64,000 nt of DNA from Fomes fomentarius (Eukaryota; Basidiomycota; Agaricomycetes; Polyporales; Polyporaceae), in contig JABYQN010000010.1 of the NCBI GenBank assembly GCA_022606135.1, positions 1,488,001 to 1,552,000 of the forward strand, in the 5' to 3' direction. Shown one piece after another: positions 62,398 through 64,000 of this stretch. Both the position numbers and the translations under genes were made by a program. Every line of letters starts with the position of its first letter. Position 1 is the stretch's first letter. The notes under the pieces were generated by a model that saw only the letters and a list, made by a program, of their open reading frames with translations, did no database searches and was not told the origin of the DNA.

Positions 62398-62944
62398 GAT
62401 ACTACAGTGAGATGTCGCTGGTAATGAGGAGGATGGATAGGCTGCGATGTCTAAAAGGAAAGTGACCTGGTGGTCGGAAAAGACGGCTTGGTTTTCCGCT
62501 TGCAGTCTCAAACGCGAGCACGTGCGTCTGCGTCGCGTAGGTCTGATTTCGACATCGACCGCCGACGCGTCGTGACGCGTCAGGATCAACGTTGAATGTG
62601 CAACGCCCGCCCCATACTTACTCAACTTATATAGCATTGATGCATCGTACTGCATACCATCACATCCATACACAATCGGATATATTCTGATATATCCTAA
62701 AAGATGGTGGGTATGTGCCGGTTTCTTGGGCAGCTCTGAACAACAACTCGAAACATCATCAAAATCGCTCAGACCGCTCGCTCTCTCATCGAATTGCACA
62801 CGACCTATTCCCTGTTCCAAGACTCATGAGCGAGAACGGAAATTGTGGACACAATTGGAGCGCACCGTTCTCCGAGGATGATCATGGTCTCTGGAACGAA
62901 TGTCCTAAGTCAGACAACCTGTCTTATCTGTAGGATCCAAGGCG
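62398..62944. other. Intergenic region with perfect inverted repeat
   Basis: This is the 5' flank of the nucleotidase gene and the 3' flank of the carbonic anhydrase gene. It carries the hairpin at 62678-62697. No gene is supported. Confidence 0.5.
62678..62697. repeat. Perfect 8-base inverted repeat with 4-base loop
   Basis: GGATATAT, loop TCTG, ATATATCC. It is AT-rich and lies about 280 bases before the nucleotidase start. It could be a cruciform, a protein site or chance. Confidence 0.6.
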
Positions 62945-63662
62945 TCAGTTATGACTCTCCACTGCGTATAGATTACGCACCTTGCCCGTCTCGACTTCAT
63001 AAACCCAACCCGTGATCTTCGTGCCAGGAAGGACAAGGGGGTTCTCTTGGAGGAACTTCACGTCAGCCTTGACGCTCTCCTCGAGGCCGTGGAACTCCAA
63101 GAACTCGATCTGGTCGACGACGTTGAGGGCAGAGTTCGAGGGGTCCGACTCCTTCACGAGCGTGCGCAGCTGCGGCGTGTCGAAAGTAAGCATTCCGCAG
63201 CCCGTGTGGTGAAAGACCGCGATCTCGCGCGTCCCAAGAAGACGCTGCGATATAATGATTGACCGCAAGGCTTCCTTGCTGGTAGAGGAGTTGGACGTTA
63301 GCGAACACGCGCGTGCCTGGCAAGCCATTCTGAATCTGAATCTGTACTCACGCGACGCCACCTGCGTTGCGAACGATATGCGCCTCGCCCTCCTGAATGC
63401 CTAGTTCCGCGTAAACACTGTCAATCGAGCCGTCAGTCAGGTGTGCATGTGAAGGAGGACATAGGTTGCCTCACTTGATGCGCGCGTCCATGCAGGTGAC
63501 TGTCCAGCCGTCATTCATTATTCAACATCTCCGTCAAGCCTGGACCGAACGCGACTCACCGATGAGCAACTTCTTCGCAGGCGGAAGAGAGAGGTCGCCC
63601 TTGTCGCCGAAGTTCGCGACGTAGGCCTCGTTCGCCTTCGCGAAATCCTTGTGAGCAGACAT
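62945..63662 (-). CDS. Beta-class carbonic anhydrase
   Basis: It interconverts CO2 and bicarbonate with an active-site zinc. The ATG at 63662 begins MSAHKDFAKANEAYVANFGD. A small exon gives VTCMDARI, holding one zinc-ligand Cys and the Asp/Arg dyad. The next exon reads VYAELGIQEGEAHIVRNAGG. The last exon has RSIIISQRLLGTREIAVFHH followed by TGCGM, with the other two zinc ligands (His and Cys). It then continues to ENPLVLPGTKITGWVYEVET and ends AVESHN at 62945. Length is near 180 residues, short for the plant type and close to the small bacterial-like HHTGCGM branch. I see no signal or transit peptide, so it is likely cytosolic. Confidence 0.93.
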
Positions 63663-64000
63663 GTGTGAAATGTTAGCCAGCCGGATGGGGTCGGGTAGAG
63701 CGTGCTCGTCTTCTAGCGCGGGGATTTTCTAGTGCCAGATAGGGGGGCATGTCAGTGCGTCCGGACTACTATATCTCACGAGATGCGTGTGGAGTGAAAG
63801 GAGAAGGCCATCGAGCTCGAGTATTGCGAAAGGATGGCGCGTAGTAGGTTCGATGGGCGGGATTTGTCATATTCGACACGAAACGTTCTGCCTATCGTGT
63901 ATAGAGGCTCTCATGCCAATGATGCACAGAAGGCGCGTGACGCCCGCCCCAAGACGTTTCACGATGGTTCTAGACGTGTCCAGTGGCACTAAAAAACAGA
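63663..64000. promoter_or_regulatory. Upstream region of the carbonic anhydrase gene
   Basis: 338 bases to the right edge hold the likely promoter. No coding frame with resemblance and no clear TATA element are seen. Confidence 0.4.

Overview
The window is nuclear DNA of a filamentous basidiomycete, most likely an agaricomycete and possibly of the polypore type. The genes are dense and on both strands, and are broken by many short GT-AG introns of about 50-70 bases. The gene set is typical of Dikarya, with HET-domain proteins and a secreted GH43-type arabinan-degrading enzyme. The species cannot be named from sequence alone. I see no prokaryotic features, CRISPR array, rRNA, credible tRNA or intact transposon.

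Layout, left to right. 1-9774, all minus strand: RIC1 (cut by the window edge), a Ups1-like PRELI protein, a metallo-beta-lactamase-fold hydrolase, and the DRG1/Rbg1 GTPase. 9983-14663, plus: an Ssk2-type MAP kinase kinase kinase, divergent from DRG1 over about 208 bases. 16207-29475, minus: an unknown multi-pass membrane protein, a very long TFIIIC tau138/Tfc3-like gene with AT-hooks, and a Ups2-like PRELI protein. 30280-40125: an ABCD peroxisomal half-transporter, an Arg/Ser-rich tail-anchored protein, a GH43-like enzyme with a broken reading frame, and a first HET-domain gene. 40336-44360, minus: MCM3 and a tiny secreted cysteine-repeat peptide gene hidden in three short exons. 44361-47702: 3.3 kb with no gene I can support. 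47703-52362: PRP17/CDC40 and a divergently transcribed Myb plus C2H2 regulator. 53296-63662, minus: UGO1, a RINT1/Tip20-family tether, a second HET gene, an NT5C-like HAD nucleotidase, and a beta-carbonic anhydrase.

Several genes touch the same cell biology, although fungi do not use operons. The two PRELI/Ups proteins (phosphatidic acid and phosphatidylserine carriers in yeast) and UGO1 all act on mitochondrial membranes. RIC1 and RINT1/Tip20 both serve Golgi/ER vesicle traffic. Tfc3 and a possible Sfp1-type regulator both bear on growth-related transcription. MCM3 and PRP17 are core replication and splicing factors. The HET genes, the GH43 enzyme and the small secreted peptide are the accessory, environment-facing part of the window.

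The least explained items are the 57-residue secreted peptide with two CPNGKxGC repeats (43986-44360), the three-Myb plus paired-C2H2 regulator (50002-52362), the unknown membrane protein (16207-18961), and the Arg/Ser-rich tail-anchored protein (33746-34966). Exon boundaries quoted here come from reading splice signals and frame by eye and have not been tested against transcripts.
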